Assembly (NCBI GenBank): GCA_023666965.1
Contig: JAMPAZ010000001.1
Coordinates: 689,576-741,487 of the forward strand
DNA length: 51,912 nucleotides
Reading direction: 5' to 3'
Source of the DNA: Muribaculum sp.
Lineage (GTDB): Bacteria; Bacteroidota; Bacteroidia; Bacteroidales; Muribaculaceae
Every line of letters begins with the position of its first letter. Positions within the stretch are counted from its first letter, which is position 1. The position numbers and the translations under genes are program-made. The notes beneath the pieces were generated by a model. That model had not been told where the DNA came from, did not search any database, and saw only the letters and a program-made list of their open reading frames with translations. Below are positions 17,121 through 25,692 of the stretch, piece after piece.

Positions 17121-18437
17121 ATGAAACGGAACACAAAAATCCCCCACCGTCGTATTGGCGGTATAAGAGTCCCGAACAAAAAACTTCTGCTCTTTTGGTC
17201 TGTCGCTACTGTCATGGGCATATTTCTATTGGGATGGGTCATTTACGGCTCCCTATTAGAGACAGGACATATCGAAGTCACCCGACCCGTCAATGAAGGG
17301 GGAACCTACGTGGGCCATTGGCGCCACGGCAAGCCCTTCGGCGAAGGGAAGTTGACCACCAAGTTGGGAAACGTCTATGAAGGCTCGTGGAACAGCGATG
17401 GACAGCTGACCATGGGCACTCTGACCACACCGCAATATGTGTATACAGGCGAATTTAAAGGCTACCGGCCTGAAGGATACGGCGAATGCCGATTCAACTC
17501 AGGAGCAGTCTATCGCGGTTTCTGGGAAGACGGAGTTGAATCGGGGCTTGGAAAGCTCGTAGAAGCCGACGGTTCACTGAAGTTCGGCTATTGGGAAAAT
17601 GGCATTCTGCACAAACCGGAGGGAGCGAAATTCACACCCGGCGACAAAGTGTATGGCATAGACGTGTCGAAATATCAGAAAATCATCGACTGGAGACAGC
17701 TCCGACTGCCTGCCAATAAAGAAGGTGAAGTATATGCCAACCTCCGCCGGTCTGGAGTGGTGCGCACAGCGGTATCTCCATATATCCAACCCGTTCTGTT
17801 CGCTGTAATGAAGTCTACAGAAGGGAGCACAATACAAGACCCGACATTTGACATAAACTACGAAGAAGCACGTCTGAACGGATATATTCGTGGCGCATAT
17901 CACTTTCTCAGCCCCTACTCTCCCGTAGCCGAACAAGTGGAAAATTATATTCAGAGCACCCCTCTCGAACCGGGTGATCTCCCGCCGATTCTCGACATTG
18001 AGGTGTCAAACAAGGTCATGAAGCGCGACCATGTCAAAATATGCAAGATGGCGCTTCAATGGCTAAAGGAGATTGAATCGTACTACGGTGTGAAACCCAT
18101 AATCTACACCTACAACAACTATTACGACAGTTACATGAAGGGACGTGGATTCGACGATTACGACTACTGGATAGCCCGCTACAGCGACGAAGAGCCATCG
18201 GCCCGTAAATGGGAAATATGGCAGTTCACTGAAAACGGTCGGTGCGGAGGCATAACCACACCTGTCGATGTCGACATTTTTAAAGGCGATTTCTCAACAC
18301 TGCGAACATTCGTCAAACGCGGTGGGATACAGCCGTATGTAGGCACGCTTACCAACGACAACGACTACAAATACAAGGAGATATGGAATCTCCAAAGCCA
18401 CAGAGACAACGACATCGACTCGCTATATTGGAACTAA
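17121..18437 (+). CDS. MORN-repeat / GH25 muramidase, membrane anchored
   Basis: This 438-residue protein has a basic N-terminus, one transmembrane segment at about residues 22-44, then four to five MORN-type repeats (about 60-170; TYVGHWRHGKPFGEGKL and later YRGFWEDG, FGYWENG). A GH25 lysozyme domain fills the C-terminal half. GH25 marks are YGIDVSKYQ (Asp181), VKSTEG-like AVMKSTEGS, GAYHFLSPYS, and the catalytic pair in ILDIEVS (Asp292 and Glu294). GH25 enzymes cleave MurNAc-GlcNAc bonds in peptidoglycan. The membrane anchor suggests wall remodelling rather than secretion as a toxin. The gene follows a separate thioredoxin gene and ends convergent with a PepSY-like gene. Confidence 0.87.
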   Translation: MKRNTKIPHRRIGGIRVPNKKLLLFWSVATVMGIFLLGWVIYGSLLETGHIEVTRPVNEGGTYVGHWRHGKPFGEGKLTTKLGNVYEGSWNSDGQLTMGTLTTPQYVYTGEFKGYRPEGYGECRFNSGAVYRGFWEDGVESGLGKLVEADGSLKFGYWENGILHKPEGAKFTPGDKVYGIDVSKYQKIIDWRQLRLPANKEGEVYANLRRSGVVRTAVSPYIQPVLFAVMKSTEGSTIQDPTFDINYEEARLNGYIRGAYHFLSPYSPVAEQVENYIQSTPLEPGDLPPILDIEVSNKVMKRDHVKICKMALQWLKEIESYYGVKPIIYTYNNYYDSYMKGRGFDDYDYWIARYSDEEPSARKWEIWQFTENGRCGGITTPVDVDIFKGDFSTLRTFVKRGGIQPYVGTLTNDNDYKYKEIWNLQSHRDNDIDSLYWN

Positions 18438-18449
18438 ACGAGTCGATGT
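18412..18449. terminator. Hairpin with the GH25 stop codon in its loop
   Basis: Perfect 11-base arms ACATCGACTCG (18412-18422) and CGAGTCGATGT (18439-18449) enclose a 16-base loop holding the GH25 TAA (18435-18437). It sits between convergent genes. There is no T-run on either strand, so it may protect the mRNA 3' end rather than terminate transcription. Confidence 0.5.
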
Positions 18450-18464
18450 ACAATAAGCTTAATA

Positions 18465-18947
18465 CTACATGCGGCGCGGACGATTGCCGCCTCTGTTGCC
18501 ACGTCCTTCTCTCTTACGGGACTGCATAGGCTCGGCACTTTCGGTAAGCTTAAGCTCCTTGCCGTTAGACAGCTCTATCTCATAGCCTCCACGAAGACGG
18601 GAAATCTCGACAATCAACTGACCGCTATGGTTAGTTGCGACATACTTTGATATTTCGGCAGGAACCAGATCGGTCGGCACGGCTTCGCCTTTAGCCATCT
18701 TAATCTCTTTCCAAGTTCCATCGGCAATGAAGTCTACTTCAGCTCCATTTGTAAAGTCAACCTCATATTCAGCACCCCGACGGCCATTGTCCTTTTCGAC
18801 TTTCTTTATCTGAACATTAGAGAAATATTTCGCGATAAAGTCCATTGATGGCTGTGGAAGCTCTGATTTGTCAATTGGAGTACCGGCAAACACCGTAGTT
18901 GAAAATGTCACTAATGCGACAAGCACTGTTGATAAAAACTTTTTCAT
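18465..18947 (-). CDS. Secreted PepSY-like (DUF2874-type) protein with a basic RG-rich tail
   Basis: This 160-residue protein starts at MKKFLSTVLVALVTFSTTVFA, a clear signal peptide; eight upstream in-frame residues are not signal-like and are excluded. Two consecutive PepSY-like units follow. The first has IKKVEKDNGRRGAEYEVDFTNG and a DGTWKEI strand; the second has IVEISRLRGGYEIELSNGKEL. The tail RKREGRGNRGGNRPRRM is strongly basic. The family is periplasmic or exported in Bacteroidetes and its function is not established. The protein at 37359-37796 has the same two-unit plan without the basic tail, so the two are paralogs. Confidence 0.75.
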   Translation of the reverse strand: MKKFLSTVLVALVTFSTTVFAGTPIDKSELPQPSMDFIAKYFSNVQIKKVEKDNGRRGAEYEVDFTNGAEVDFIADGTWKEIKMAKGEAVPTDLVPAEISKYVATNHSGQLIVEISRLRGGYEIELSNGKELKLTESAEPMQSRKREGRGNRGGNRPRRM

Positions 18948-19173
18948 ATTACAATGTTGGGTTAAATACATGACTATTACGATCTCTTAATCGCAATTCT
19001 ATATTTAGACCGAATTAAAACCAAAAAGTTTAAAAGCAACAGAACTCGAACGAAGCCTCGCTCGACGTGTAGGGACGGAGCCTTGCGCAACGTGTGGAAA
19101 TGAAGCCGAAGCGACAACGACGGCTCCGAAGGAGCCGAACAAAATGATGCATTCCCAATGCATTGGAGGTGGA
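18948..19173. other. Intergenic DNA with small hairpins
   Basis: No gene is supported here. Two compact hairpins are visible: CGGCTCC-gaa-GGAGCCG (19121-19137) and ATGCATT-ccc-AATGCAT (19147-19163). They look like extra modules beside repeat copy A. No canonical promoter for the PepSY-like gene was found. Confidence 0.5.
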
Positions 19174-19434
19174 GCTGTGTCAAAAAGGAATCAGCGCATC
19201 TGAAAGATGCTAAATTTGTGTAGCCGGGTATTGGAGCGTAGCGACAATGCCCGGTTTGAAATGTAACCAAACAATTAAATCTGCAAAGATTTAATCTCCT
19301 GGCAACCAGATTACTTTTTTGCAGATTTCGCATATAGTCTCAATCTAAAACCGGGCAAATCGGTCTAACGACCGATTTACCCGGCTATACAATTTTAAAG
19401 CTTCCTTCAGAAGTAAATGCTATTCTGACATAGC
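19174..19434 (+). repeat. Palindromic MITE-like element, copy A (about 260 bases)
   Basis: The ends are imperfect terminal inverted repeats: GCTGTGTCAAAAA at the left and TTCTGACATAGC at the right. Inside, in order, are hairpins GCATC-tgaaa-GATGC (19196-19210), a CCGGG-to-CCCGG stem (19224-19254), TTAAATCT-gcaa-AGATTTAA (19275-19294) and a 15-base stem at 19351-19384. Copy C (32965-33229) carries the same modules inverted, with long stretches of near identity. No coding capacity is seen, so it would be non-autonomous. It fills the gap between the PepSY-like gene and dnaJ. Confidence 0.75.
19347..19384 (-). terminator. Probable intrinsic terminator of grpE-dnaJ, supplied by repeat copy A
   Basis: Read on the - strand, a 15-base stem with one mismatch (arms 19384-19370 and 19365-19351, loop GTTA) is followed by TTTTAG. 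It lies about 75 bases past the dnaJ stop. Confidence 0.6.
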
Positions 19435-19460
19435 TTCACAAAAATATAATCTAAAATATG

Positions 19461-20636
19461 TTAAGATTCAAAGATATGACGTAATCGGCTAAAAATCCGC
19501 TTCTTTATTGAATCGTCGGCTTTGACATTTGGCTGGTCGCGAAGACTCTCGATAGCGGCTTTCTCCTTATCATTCAGATTTTCCGGTATGTAAACCATGA
19601 TATTAACCAACTCGTCGCCGTTGCCGTAACCTTCAGTAGAAGGCAGACCCTTACCTCTGAGTCGAAGCACCTTACCGGGCTGTGTTCCCGCTGGAATCTT
19701 TACCCTGGCTTTTCCACTGATAGTGGGAATCTCCACACTGCCACCCAAAGCGGCGGTAGGTATGTCAAGCATCAGATTATAAATGACGTCGTTTCCGTCG
19801 CGTATCAGTTCAGCATCCGGTACCTCTTCGACTACAACAAGAAGATCGCCGTTAACGCCTCCGTGGCGGGCGGCGTTGCCCTTACCCTTAAGCGACAATG
19901 TCATACCGTCGGTAACGCCCGCAGGTATGCTAAATTCCACAACCTCCTCCTGACGTACTATGCCCTCACCGTTGCAATATTGGCATTTCTGAGTGATGGT
20001 CTTACCCTCACCATTACAGTCTGGACATGTAGCCGTGGACTGCATCGGGCCGAGGAAGGTCTGCTGAATATGCTCAATTACGCCCGAGCCATGACAACGC
20101 TGGCATGTCTGGAACGCGGTGCCGTCTTTGGCTCCGGTGCCGTTACAATGCTGACATTTTACATAACGCGGTATCTTTAGTTTCTTTGTGACTCCTTCGG
20201 CAATTTCTTTTAGAGTCAACTTTACCTTTATTCGCAAATCGCTTCCCTTAGGCTGACGCCGACGGCGTGGCGAACCGCCCGCAGCCGATCCAAAACCGCC
20301 GAAGCCGCCAAAAGAGCCACCTCCGAATATGTCGCCGAACTGCGAGAAAATGTCCTCCATCGACATTCCTCCGGCATGGAAACCGCCGCCACCGCCGCCA
20401 CCGAAGCCCGACGGACCCATAGAGTGACCCCACTGGTCATATTTGGCTCGCTTGTCAGGATCGCTGAGAACATCGTATGCCTCAGCCGCTTCCTTAAACT
20501 TCTCCTCAGCGGCCTTGTCTCCGGGATTTTTGTCAGGGTGATACTTCAATGCCATCTTTCGATATGCTTTTTTAAGCTCATCGGCGGTGGCTGTCTTCTG
20601 TACACCCAATATTTCGTAATAATCTCTTTTTTCCAT
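19461..20636 (-). CDS. dnaJ: Molecular chaperone DnaJ (Hsp40)
   Basis: This 391-residue protein has full DnaJ architecture. The J domain starts RDYYEILGV, with HPD at residues 33-35. A Gly/Phe-rich linker follows at about 72-125. Four CxxCxGxG zinc-binding motifs come next ([32 protein letters not shown]), then the C-terminal substrate-binding domain with [10 protein letters not shown]. It stimulates DnaK ATPase and delivers unfolded clients in the cytoplasm. It follows grpE by 22 bases, so the two form an operon; dnaK is not in the window. A hairpin of the intergenic repeat lies downstream and probably terminates the transcript. Confidence 0.97.
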   Translation of the reverse strand: MEKRDYYEILGVQKTATADELKKAYRKMALKYHPDKNPGDKAAEEKFKEAAEAYDVLSDPDKRAKYDQWGHSMGPSGFGGGGGGGFHAGGMSMEDIFSQFGDIFGGGSFGGFGGFGSAAGGSPRRRRQPKGSDLRIKVKLTLKEIAEGVTKKLKIPRYVKCQHCNGTGAKDGTAFQTCQRCHGSGVIEHIQQTFLGPMQSTATCPDCNGEGKTITQKCQYCNGEGIVRQEEVVEFSIPAGVTDGMTLSLKGKGNAARHGGVNGDLLVVVEEVPDAELIRDGNDVIYNLMLDIPTAALGGSVEIPTISGKARVKIPAGTQPGKVLRLRGKGLPSTEGYGNGDELVNIMVYIPENLNDKEKAAIESLRDQPNVKADDSIKKRIFSRLRHIFES

Positions 20637-20658
20637 CTTATTCGGTATAATACAGTGT

Positions 20659-21276
20659 TTACTGGCCTACAACAACCTTAGCATGACGAAGCACCTTGTC
20701 GTTAATCATATAGCCCTTCTGGATAGTGTCGATAACCTTTCCCTTCTTACTCTCATCATCGACCGGGAATGTAGTCACAGCCTCATGGAGTTCTGTGTCG
20801 AAGTCAGCTCCCGGCTCTGTCGGAATAGCCTTAACACCATTCTGTTCGAGATACTTCACAAACTTATTATAAATCAGAGTGACACCCTCTTTTATCGATG
20901 AAGCGTCCGAGTTTTCGTTGATCGCTTGAATTGAACGCTCGAAGTCGTCAACTATAGGGAGCAAGCCTTTCAGCACATTAGAAGCACCGTTCTTGATAAT
21001 TTCACCCTTTTCCTTAACGGTACGTTTGCGGAAATTATCAAATTCGGCCATCAAGAAGAGATATTCCTTCTTCTCTTTCTCAAGTTGCGATTTTGTGTCA
21101 TCAAGTTCTTTTTGCAACTTCTCCACCTCATTCTCAGCTTCTTGAGCCATATCCTTCGCGGCCTCTGTCTCCTCCTGCTGTAGGTCAATATTGTCAACAT
21201 CGTTAATGTCGAGGTCATTCTTATTCAAGTCGGGAGTTGTGGCTTCCGAATCTTGATTATTGTGCCTTTTATCCAT
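20659..21276 (-). CDS. grpE: Nucleotide exchange factor GrpE
   Basis: This 205-residue protein has an acidic, disordered N-terminus, a long coiled coil (about residues 40-95; [19 protein letters not shown]), then the signature [19 protein letters not shown] and the C-terminal beta domain ending in [24 protein letters not shown]. GrpE releases ADP from DnaK. The ATG at 21276 (MDKRHNNQ) is preferred because other Bacteroidales GrpE proteins begin with a short acidic MD- start; an in-frame ATG at 21300 would add eight basic residues. No canonical -7 box was found upstream. Confidence 0.95.
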   Translation of the reverse strand: MDKRHNNQDSEATTPDLNKNDLDINDVDNIDLQQEETEAAKDMAQEAENEVEKLQKELDDTKSQLEKEKKEYLFLMAEFDNFRKRTVKEKGEIIKNGASNVLKGLLPIVDDFERSIQAINENSDASSIKEGVTLIYNKFVKYLEQNGVKAIPTEPGADFDTELHEAVTTFPVDDESKKGKVIDTIQKGYMINDKVLRHAKVVVGQ

Positions 21277-21403
21277 ATATCGTTTGTTTTTAAATTTCAT
21301 AAGCCTGTAGACAGAAATGCAAAACGAATGCCTAAAACCCTTTAGACAGCAACATTTCTTATTTTCATAACAAGTTTGGCGAAATAACGTTCATTCACGA
21401 AGC

Positions 21404-22246
21404 TCAGTAAGTCGCATAACCGCACCACTTCGACATTCCTGGGAATTCCTTTTCAAGGATGGCTGACAATCTGTCAGCATCAATATCAGCGAATATGCCA
21501 TAAACCGACGCTCCCGAGCCGCTCATGCTAGCATACAGCGCCCCCAATTCATAAAGTCGGCTCTTCAACGAGGCTATTGCAGGATGCCCGGGGAATATAG
21601 ACACTTCAAAATCATTCACCAAACTGTCGCTCCAATCATAAACCGGCTTTGATACAATATCGGATATTTCATGTAGAGGCAAACAAGGGGAAACTCCGGC
21701 GTATGCCTCCTTAGTAGAAACATATTCGTCCGGCTTGACAATCGCCAAAACGAAACCGCTCAAAGATAAATCCGTGGAAGAAAATATATCGCCGATCCCG
21801 GATGCCAACATTGGCCTGTTATACACAAAAAACGGGCAATCCGCTCCAACGGACACAGCCACTTCCGCTAATGCTGAATCAGACAGTCCCAAAGAGAACA
21901 TCCTGTTTAATCCTACAAGTGTAAATGCGGCATCCGAACTGCCCCCACCGAGACCGGCACCGTCAGGAATGACCTTATGCAGATAAATGTCTACCGGAGG
22001 TAATCCGACTACCTCCGACAACGCCGTATACGCTTTCATAACAAGATTCTTATCCGGTGGACAATCCACTCCGCGACCTGAAACATGAAGTGTAGTACAT
22101 TCCTTGTCCGAAGGGACAATTTCAAGTATATCACACCATCCAACAGGATAAAAGAGTGTTGACAAGTCGTGGTAACCGTCAGGTCGCTTTCTAACCACGT
22201 TCAGACCTAAATTAATCTTAGCGTTCGGAAATAAAATCATAGCCAT
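21404..22246 (-). CDS. ispE: 4-diphosphocytidyl-2-C-methyl-D-erythritol kinase IspE
   Basis: This 280-residue GHMP kinase phosphorylates the 2-hydroxyl of CDP-methylerythritol in the MEP isoprenoid pathway. Visible motifs are FPNAKINLGLNVVRKRPDGYH at the start, the ATP-binding loop PDGAGLGGGSSDAA, and the C-terminal SMSGSGASVYGIF. The start at 22246 (MAMILFPNAK) is supported by a TACCTTTG -7 box at 22270-22263, which would put the transcript start near 22256; the longer frame to 22282 would begin upstream of the promoter. It is a single-gene unit between tonB and grpE. Confidence 0.95.
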   Translation of the reverse strand: MAMILFPNAKINLGLNVVRKRPDGYHDLSTLFYPVGWCDILEIVPSDKECTTLHVSGRGVDCPPDKNLVMKAYTALSEVVGLPPVDIYLHKVIPDGAGLGGGSSDAAFTLVGLNRMFSLGLSDSALAEVAVSVGADCPFFVYNRPMLASGIGDIFSSTDLSLSGFVLAIVKPDEYVSTKEAYAGVSPCLPLHEISDIVSKPVYDWSDSLVNDFEVSIFPGHPAIASLKSRLYELGALYASMSGSGASVYGIFADIDADRLSAILEKEFPGMSKWCGYATY

Positions 22247-22262
22247 GAATCTATATACACTG

Positions 22263-22270
22263 CAAAGGTA
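22263..22270 (-). promoter_or_regulatory. -7 box for ispE
   Basis: On the - strand TACCTTTG matches TAnnTTTG, 16 bases upstream of the ispE ATG. No -33 TTTG was found at the usual distance. Confidence 0.55.
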
Positions 22271-22318
22271 CACAAAAACCATGACTATTCACGTCCGGCG
22301 CAATTAACAATTAGCAAT

Positions 22319-22354
22319 AAAAAAGAAAGGCGCGCCGCAAACGACACGCCTTTC
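22319..22354 (-). terminator. Intrinsic terminator of the exb-tonB operon
   Basis: On the - strand GAAAGGCG (22354-22347) pairs with CGCCTTTC (22332-22325) and is followed by a run of six T. It lies about 20 bases past the tonB stop. Confidence 0.8.
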
Positions 22355-22374
22355 CTTTATTTTAGTGAGTAAGA

Positions 22375-23232
22375 TTAAATTCCTTGAAGCTTGAATGTGA
22401 TAGGAAGTGTATACCATACATTCACAGCCTGACCGTTCATCTTACCTGGGATAAAGTCAGGAAGCGACTTAACCACACGCATTGCCTCCTTATCGAGGTC
22501 AGGGTCTTTACCGCGTGCGATCTTAACTTCACCGATTTTACCGGTCTTCGTTACGACGAACATAACTACCACACGACCTTGGATATTGTTCTCCATAGCC
22601 ACGGGCGGATATTTGAGGTTCTTACTAATATACTTCATCAACTCAGCGTCGCCACCGGGGAACTGGGGCATCTGCTCAACAGCAGTAAACACCTTGTTCT
22701 CCTCTACTTCATGCTTTTCCTCAACAACGATTTCATCCTTGTGCTCACGAACGACATTACGGTCGTCAGTACCTTGGTCGAAGTCGCTCTGACCGAATGC
22801 AGTGGTAGTTTCAGCGAGTTCATCCTGAGTCTTAATTTCATCTTCAGCCTTCACCTTGTCGTCTTCCACGATAGCAAGCTCGGTCACCTTTACAGTGTTA
22901 AGCACTTCCTCGGGGAGGACTTCAGGTTCGGGTTCTTCATAACGTTCAAGTTCTTCCTCAGGTTCTTGCTCTTCTTCTTCAACCGCATTGTCAAGGTTAA
23001 CCATTGCCTGCTCGGTAAGGTCTTCGGGACGCTCCTCTGCCTTAGGAAGCACGGTATTGATCAACAGCGGAATCAGGAATACGAGCGCCAAGAATATCAC
23101 AACGACAATCATGGCCTTGTTATGACGAGAGTCAGATTCCTTGCGCAGTTCGTAGGCGCCGAACTCTTGATTCTTGCCCTCGAAGACGAGGTCGCGCCAT
23201 TCTTTTGATGAAAGATCTACATCTTTTGCCAT
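22375..23232 (-). CDS. tonB: Energy transducer TonB
   Basis: This 285-residue protein has a cytoplasmic N-terminus of the Bacteroidetes type (SSKEWRDLVFEGKNQEFGAYELRK), one transmembrane helix at about residues 40-60, a long periplasmic linker, and a C-terminal TonB domain (about 200-285): QFPGGDAELMKYISKNLKYP, GRVVVMFVVTKTGKIGEVK, ending in VWYTLPITFKLQ. The linker is very acidic (EEEEQEPEEELERYEEPEPE) rather than the Pro-Lys-rich linker of E. coli TonB. It transmits proton-motive energy from ExbB/ExbD to TonB-dependent receptors, which are not encoded nearby. It is the last gene of the exbB-exbD-exbD-tonB operon. Confidence 0.92.
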   Translation of the reverse strand: MAKDVDLSSKEWRDLVFEGKNQEFGAYELRKESDSRHNKAMIVVVIFLALVFLIPLLINTVLPKAEERPEDLTEQAMVNLDNAVEEEEQEPEEELERYEEPEPEVLPEEVLNTVKVTELAIVEDDKVKAEDEIKTQDELAETTTAFGQSDFDQGTDDRNVVREHKDEIVVEEKHEVEENKVFTAVEQMPQFPGGDAELMKYISKNLKYPPVAMENNIQGRVVVMFVVTKTGKIGEVKIARGKDPDLDKEAMRVVKSLPDFIPGKMNGQAVNVWYTLPITFKLQGI

Positions 23233-23275
23233 TTTACTTTTCCGTTTTAATAGTTAAACATATAGATTATCATCA

Positions 23276-24010
23276 TTACTTACGAGGATGCTTTGCAAGA
23301 TAATCGAAGATAAGCGCAGAGTCGGTGGCATTAATGTTATCAATCTGATAACGGGAAATCTGGTTGATCTGCATCTCATCCAAAGCGCCGATCAAACTTT
23401 CCCATGAAGCGTTCGGACCCGCCTTGATGATGACTACCGGACGATCCTGAATGAGGGAGTCGTTACGAATTTCCTTCGCACGTGCTTGATATTCATCGTC
23501 AGAGATCTTCTTGTCTTTCCAGTCCTGCTTTAACACTGCGATTTTTTCGAGAACTGTCTTATTCTTGTCGTGAAGAATCTTGCGGATTCCCTGCACTTCA
23601 CCGTTTTGGTTACCGATAAACTTCTCAACCTTAAGGTTAGAGTTGTCAATCAGACCATCCTTATCTTCGTCGGCCACCTCGGGCTTACCAAGATAATAGT
23701 AGATGATGTGGGCGGGCTTACCGGTTTCGGCATCGTATTTTACTTTGCCTTCATCGTCACGCTCGGTATCAAGAATGAGAGTTACTGCTTGAGATTCCTT
23801 AGCTTTGTTCTGCTGTTCCTGCTCAACCTTCTCGTTTGAAGGCAGGGCGATGTTCAGCGTCTGCGACTTAATCATCGTGGTACAAAGCATGAAGAACGTG
23901 ATCAGAAGCATGTTCATATCCACCATGGGAGTGAAGTCCACGTGGATCTGCATTTTTTTCTGGGCGCCTTTTTTCTTTTTGCCGCCGTCGGATTGTTCTA
24001 TCTGTGCCAT
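23276..24010 (-). CDS. exbD: ExbD/TolR-type biopolymer transporter (second copy)
   Basis: This 244-residue protein has a basic cytoplasmic start (GGKKKKGAQKKM), then IHVDFTPMVDMNMLLITFFML, the ExbD transmembrane helix with the proton-carrying Asp in the VDMN motif. A long periplasmic domain follows, with a lysine-rich insertion relative to short proteobacterial ExbD (about 140 residues). With ExbB it forms the proton channel that energises TonB. It begins 5 bases after the first exbD gene, so the two are tightly coupled. Which one pairs with TonB cannot be told from sequence alone. Confidence 0.9.
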   Translation of the reverse strand: MAQIEQSDGGKKKKGAQKKMQIHVDFTPMVDMNMLLITFFMLCTTMIKSQTLNIALPSNEKVEQEQQNKAKESQAVTLILDTERDDEGKVKYDAETGKPAHIIYYYLGKPEVADEDKDGLIDNSNLKVEKFIGNQNGEVQGIRKILHDKNKTVLEKIAVLKQDWKDKKISDDEYQARAKEIRNDSLIQDRPVVIIKAGPNASWESLIGALDEMQINQISRYQIDNINATDSALIFDYLAKHPRK

Positions 24011-24015
24011 AATGA

Positions 24016-24717
24016 TTAATCGTTTTCAGTTTTCAGCGCGGTCATCAAGCTAAACTTATTCATCTTAAGCGTCTGAAGGTTGTCGAGGATGCTGTGTACG
24101 GTTTCATACGGAGTATCCTTGTCGGCCTTAACTGCTATACCCTCACCTGACTTGATGGCCTGCTCGATGTGGGGATTAGATGAATTGTAGATAGCACGCA
24201 TCCAGATTTGGAATTCATTAGGTTTGCTCAAGTCCTTGTTGTCATCGATGGGAATACCTGCAAGAGGATTATTCGGGTCAGACAACAATTCATCCTGCTG
24301 GAACTGCTCCTTGTCGAGATAAGCGGGAAGATCCGCAAGTCGATATCCGAACATGTTCATTTTGGAGAACTTGGCAACCTGCGCCGGAGTGAGCTGTATC
24401 TTGTTACTATGAGTCTTGTTATACTCAGCCACCGCCGTTTGGAGTATTTCGGCTCTTACCTTCTCACTTGAGAATGTGGAGTCGGCATCACCTGACACTG
24501 AAAGGAATACTTTTCCTTCCGGCGAGATGAGGACGGTGGTAAGATTGGTCACAGGCACCTTTAGCTCCGACACTGACGACGGAGTAAGAACCGTGACCGG
24601 TTCCTTCTGTAAGAAGGTCGAGGTCAACATGAAGAAAGTAAGCAAAAGAACAGTCACGTCACTCATCGCGGTCATGTCGATGAGCGTACTCTTTCTTTTT
24701 GGTTTTACTTTTCCCAT
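24016..24717 (-). CDS. exbD: ExbD/TolR-type biopolymer transporter (first copy)
   Basis: This 233-residue protein starts GKVKPKRKSTLIDMTAMSDV, with the TAMSDVTVLLLTFFMLTST helix carrying the conserved Asp of the ExbD family. The periplasmic part contains an unusual middle section (LADLPAYLDKEQ, IPIDDNKDL) and ends with IAVKADKDTPYETVHSILDNLQT, the expected family C-terminal fold. It differs clearly from the second ExbD. Bacteroidetes often carry two adjacent exbD genes. It lies between exbB (41 bases upstream) and the second exbD (5 bases downstream). Confidence 0.9.
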   Translation of the reverse strand: MGKVKPKRKSTLIDMTAMSDVTVLLLTFFMLTSTFLQKEPVTVLTPSSVSELKVPVTNLTTVLISPEGKVFLSVSGDADSTFSSEKVRAEILQTAVAEYNKTHSNKIQLTPAQVAKFSKMNMFGYRLADLPAYLDKEQFQQDELLSDPNNPLAGIPIDDNKDLSKPNEFQIWMRAIYNSSNPHIEQAIKSGEGIAVKADKDTPYETVHSILDNLQTLKMNKFSLMTALKTEND

Positions 24718-24758
24718 TGTTTCGTCGTTAAATTAAATTATTTTAGAGAACAATGGAA

Positions 24759-25595
24759 TTAGTGAGTAGCAGTGAATGTCTGCACGATAGAGAAACCGAT
24801 CTCGTCGATAGCGTAAGTAAGGTTATCGATCTTGTTGGTGTAGAAGTTGTAAGAGATTACGGCGAATGCACCGGTTGCGATACCGAAGGCAGTGTTGATA
24901 AGTGCCTCAGAAATACCGGTAGAAAGTTCTGTTGAGTCAGGAGCACCAGATGCTGCAAGAGCCTGGAATGACTTGATCATACCCATCACAGTTCCGAGAA
25001 GTCCGACGAGTGTACCGAGAGTGGTAAGAGTTGCAACGATCGGAAGGTTCTGCTGAAGAGCCGGCATTTCAAGAGCGGTTGCTTCCTCAACGGCTTTCTG
25101 AAGGTTAGCCACCTTCTGTTCCTTGGTGAGGATGGTGTTCTTGTCCATTTCCTCATAATTAACGAGAGCGGCAGATACAACGGCTGCAACTGAACCTTTC
25201 TGCTTCTTGCAGAGAGCCTGTGCACCGGCGATGTCGTTCTTCTTGAGGCATTCCTTAACTGAAGCGACAAACTTAGAGATGTTACCTTTACCCTTAGCGC
25301 TTGAAAGAGCAATCCAACGTTCTACAGAAAGAACGATAACGGTTAGGAACAAAGTTTGAAGGATAGGCACGATGAATCCACCTTTGTAGATAGTACCGAT
25401 AATGTTCTGCGGGTGGCCTGCTTCGTCGAAGTTAGAGTCTGCACCGAACCAGAAGATAAAGAGACAAACTGCAACGATGAAACATGCAACGATCACCAAG
25501 AATGCATTCTTGATTCCGCGAACTTTTGATCCGCCTTCGTGAACGTTTAGTTTTTGAGCCGGCTTAGCGGCTGCGGTAGGCTTTTGAGCTTCCAT
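24759..25595 (-). CDS. exbB: MotA/TolQ/ExbB proton channel protein
   Basis: This 278-residue inner-membrane protein has three helices: one at about residues 30-52, one near 75-98, and a long pair around 175-240 containing the conserved channel segment LPIVATLTTLGTLVGLLGTVMGMIKSF and ISEALINTAFGIATGAFAVISYN. It forms the pentameric proton channel with ExbD. It is first in the operon exbB-exbD-exbD-tonB. No canonical TAnnTTTG box was found on the - strand in the upstream gap, although a + strand one is there. Confidence 0.93.
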   Translation of the reverse strand: MEAQKPTAAAKPAQKLNVHEGGSKVRGIKNAFLVIVACFIVAVCLFIFWFGADSNFDEAGHPQNIIGTIYKGGFIVPILQTLFLTVIVLSVERWIALSSAKGKGNISKFVASVKECLKKNDIAGAQALCKKQKGSVAAVVSAALVNYEEMDKNTILTKEQKVANLQKAVEEATALEMPALQQNLPIVATLTTLGTLVGLLGTVMGMIKSFQALAASGAPDSTELSTGISEALINTAFGIATGAFAVISYNFYTNKIDNLTYAIDEIGFSIVQTFTATH

Positions 25596-25663
25596 AATGA
25601 TTTTTAAATGATTAATTAATAATTACTATTCTTTTAAGATTAAAAAAATTCGTTTTTTTGTAT

Positions 25664-25692
25664 TTTGGTCATCTGCCGGCATGGTATCTTTG
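25664..25692 (+). promoter_or_regulatory. Orphan promoter pointing away from exbB
   Basis: TTTG at 25664-25667, a 17-base spacer and TATCTTTG at 25685-25692 form a nearly full Bacteroidetes promoter on the + strand. The next + strand gene, nqrA, has its own -7 box about 400 bases further on. A transcript from here would be either a small RNA or a long nqr leader. Confidence 0.45.

Noticed and set aside
18977-19333. Open frame on the - strand whose peptide resembles one at 33069-33278 (both start MRNLQKSNLVA)
   Set aside because: The similarity comes from the palindromic repeat copies A and C, not from a gene family. The frames have no promoter, no start context, and run through hairpin modules.
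22384-23208. 274-codon + strand frame opposite tonB
   Set aside because: TonB is clear on the other strand; the long frame reflects the Glu-rich tonB codons read backwards.
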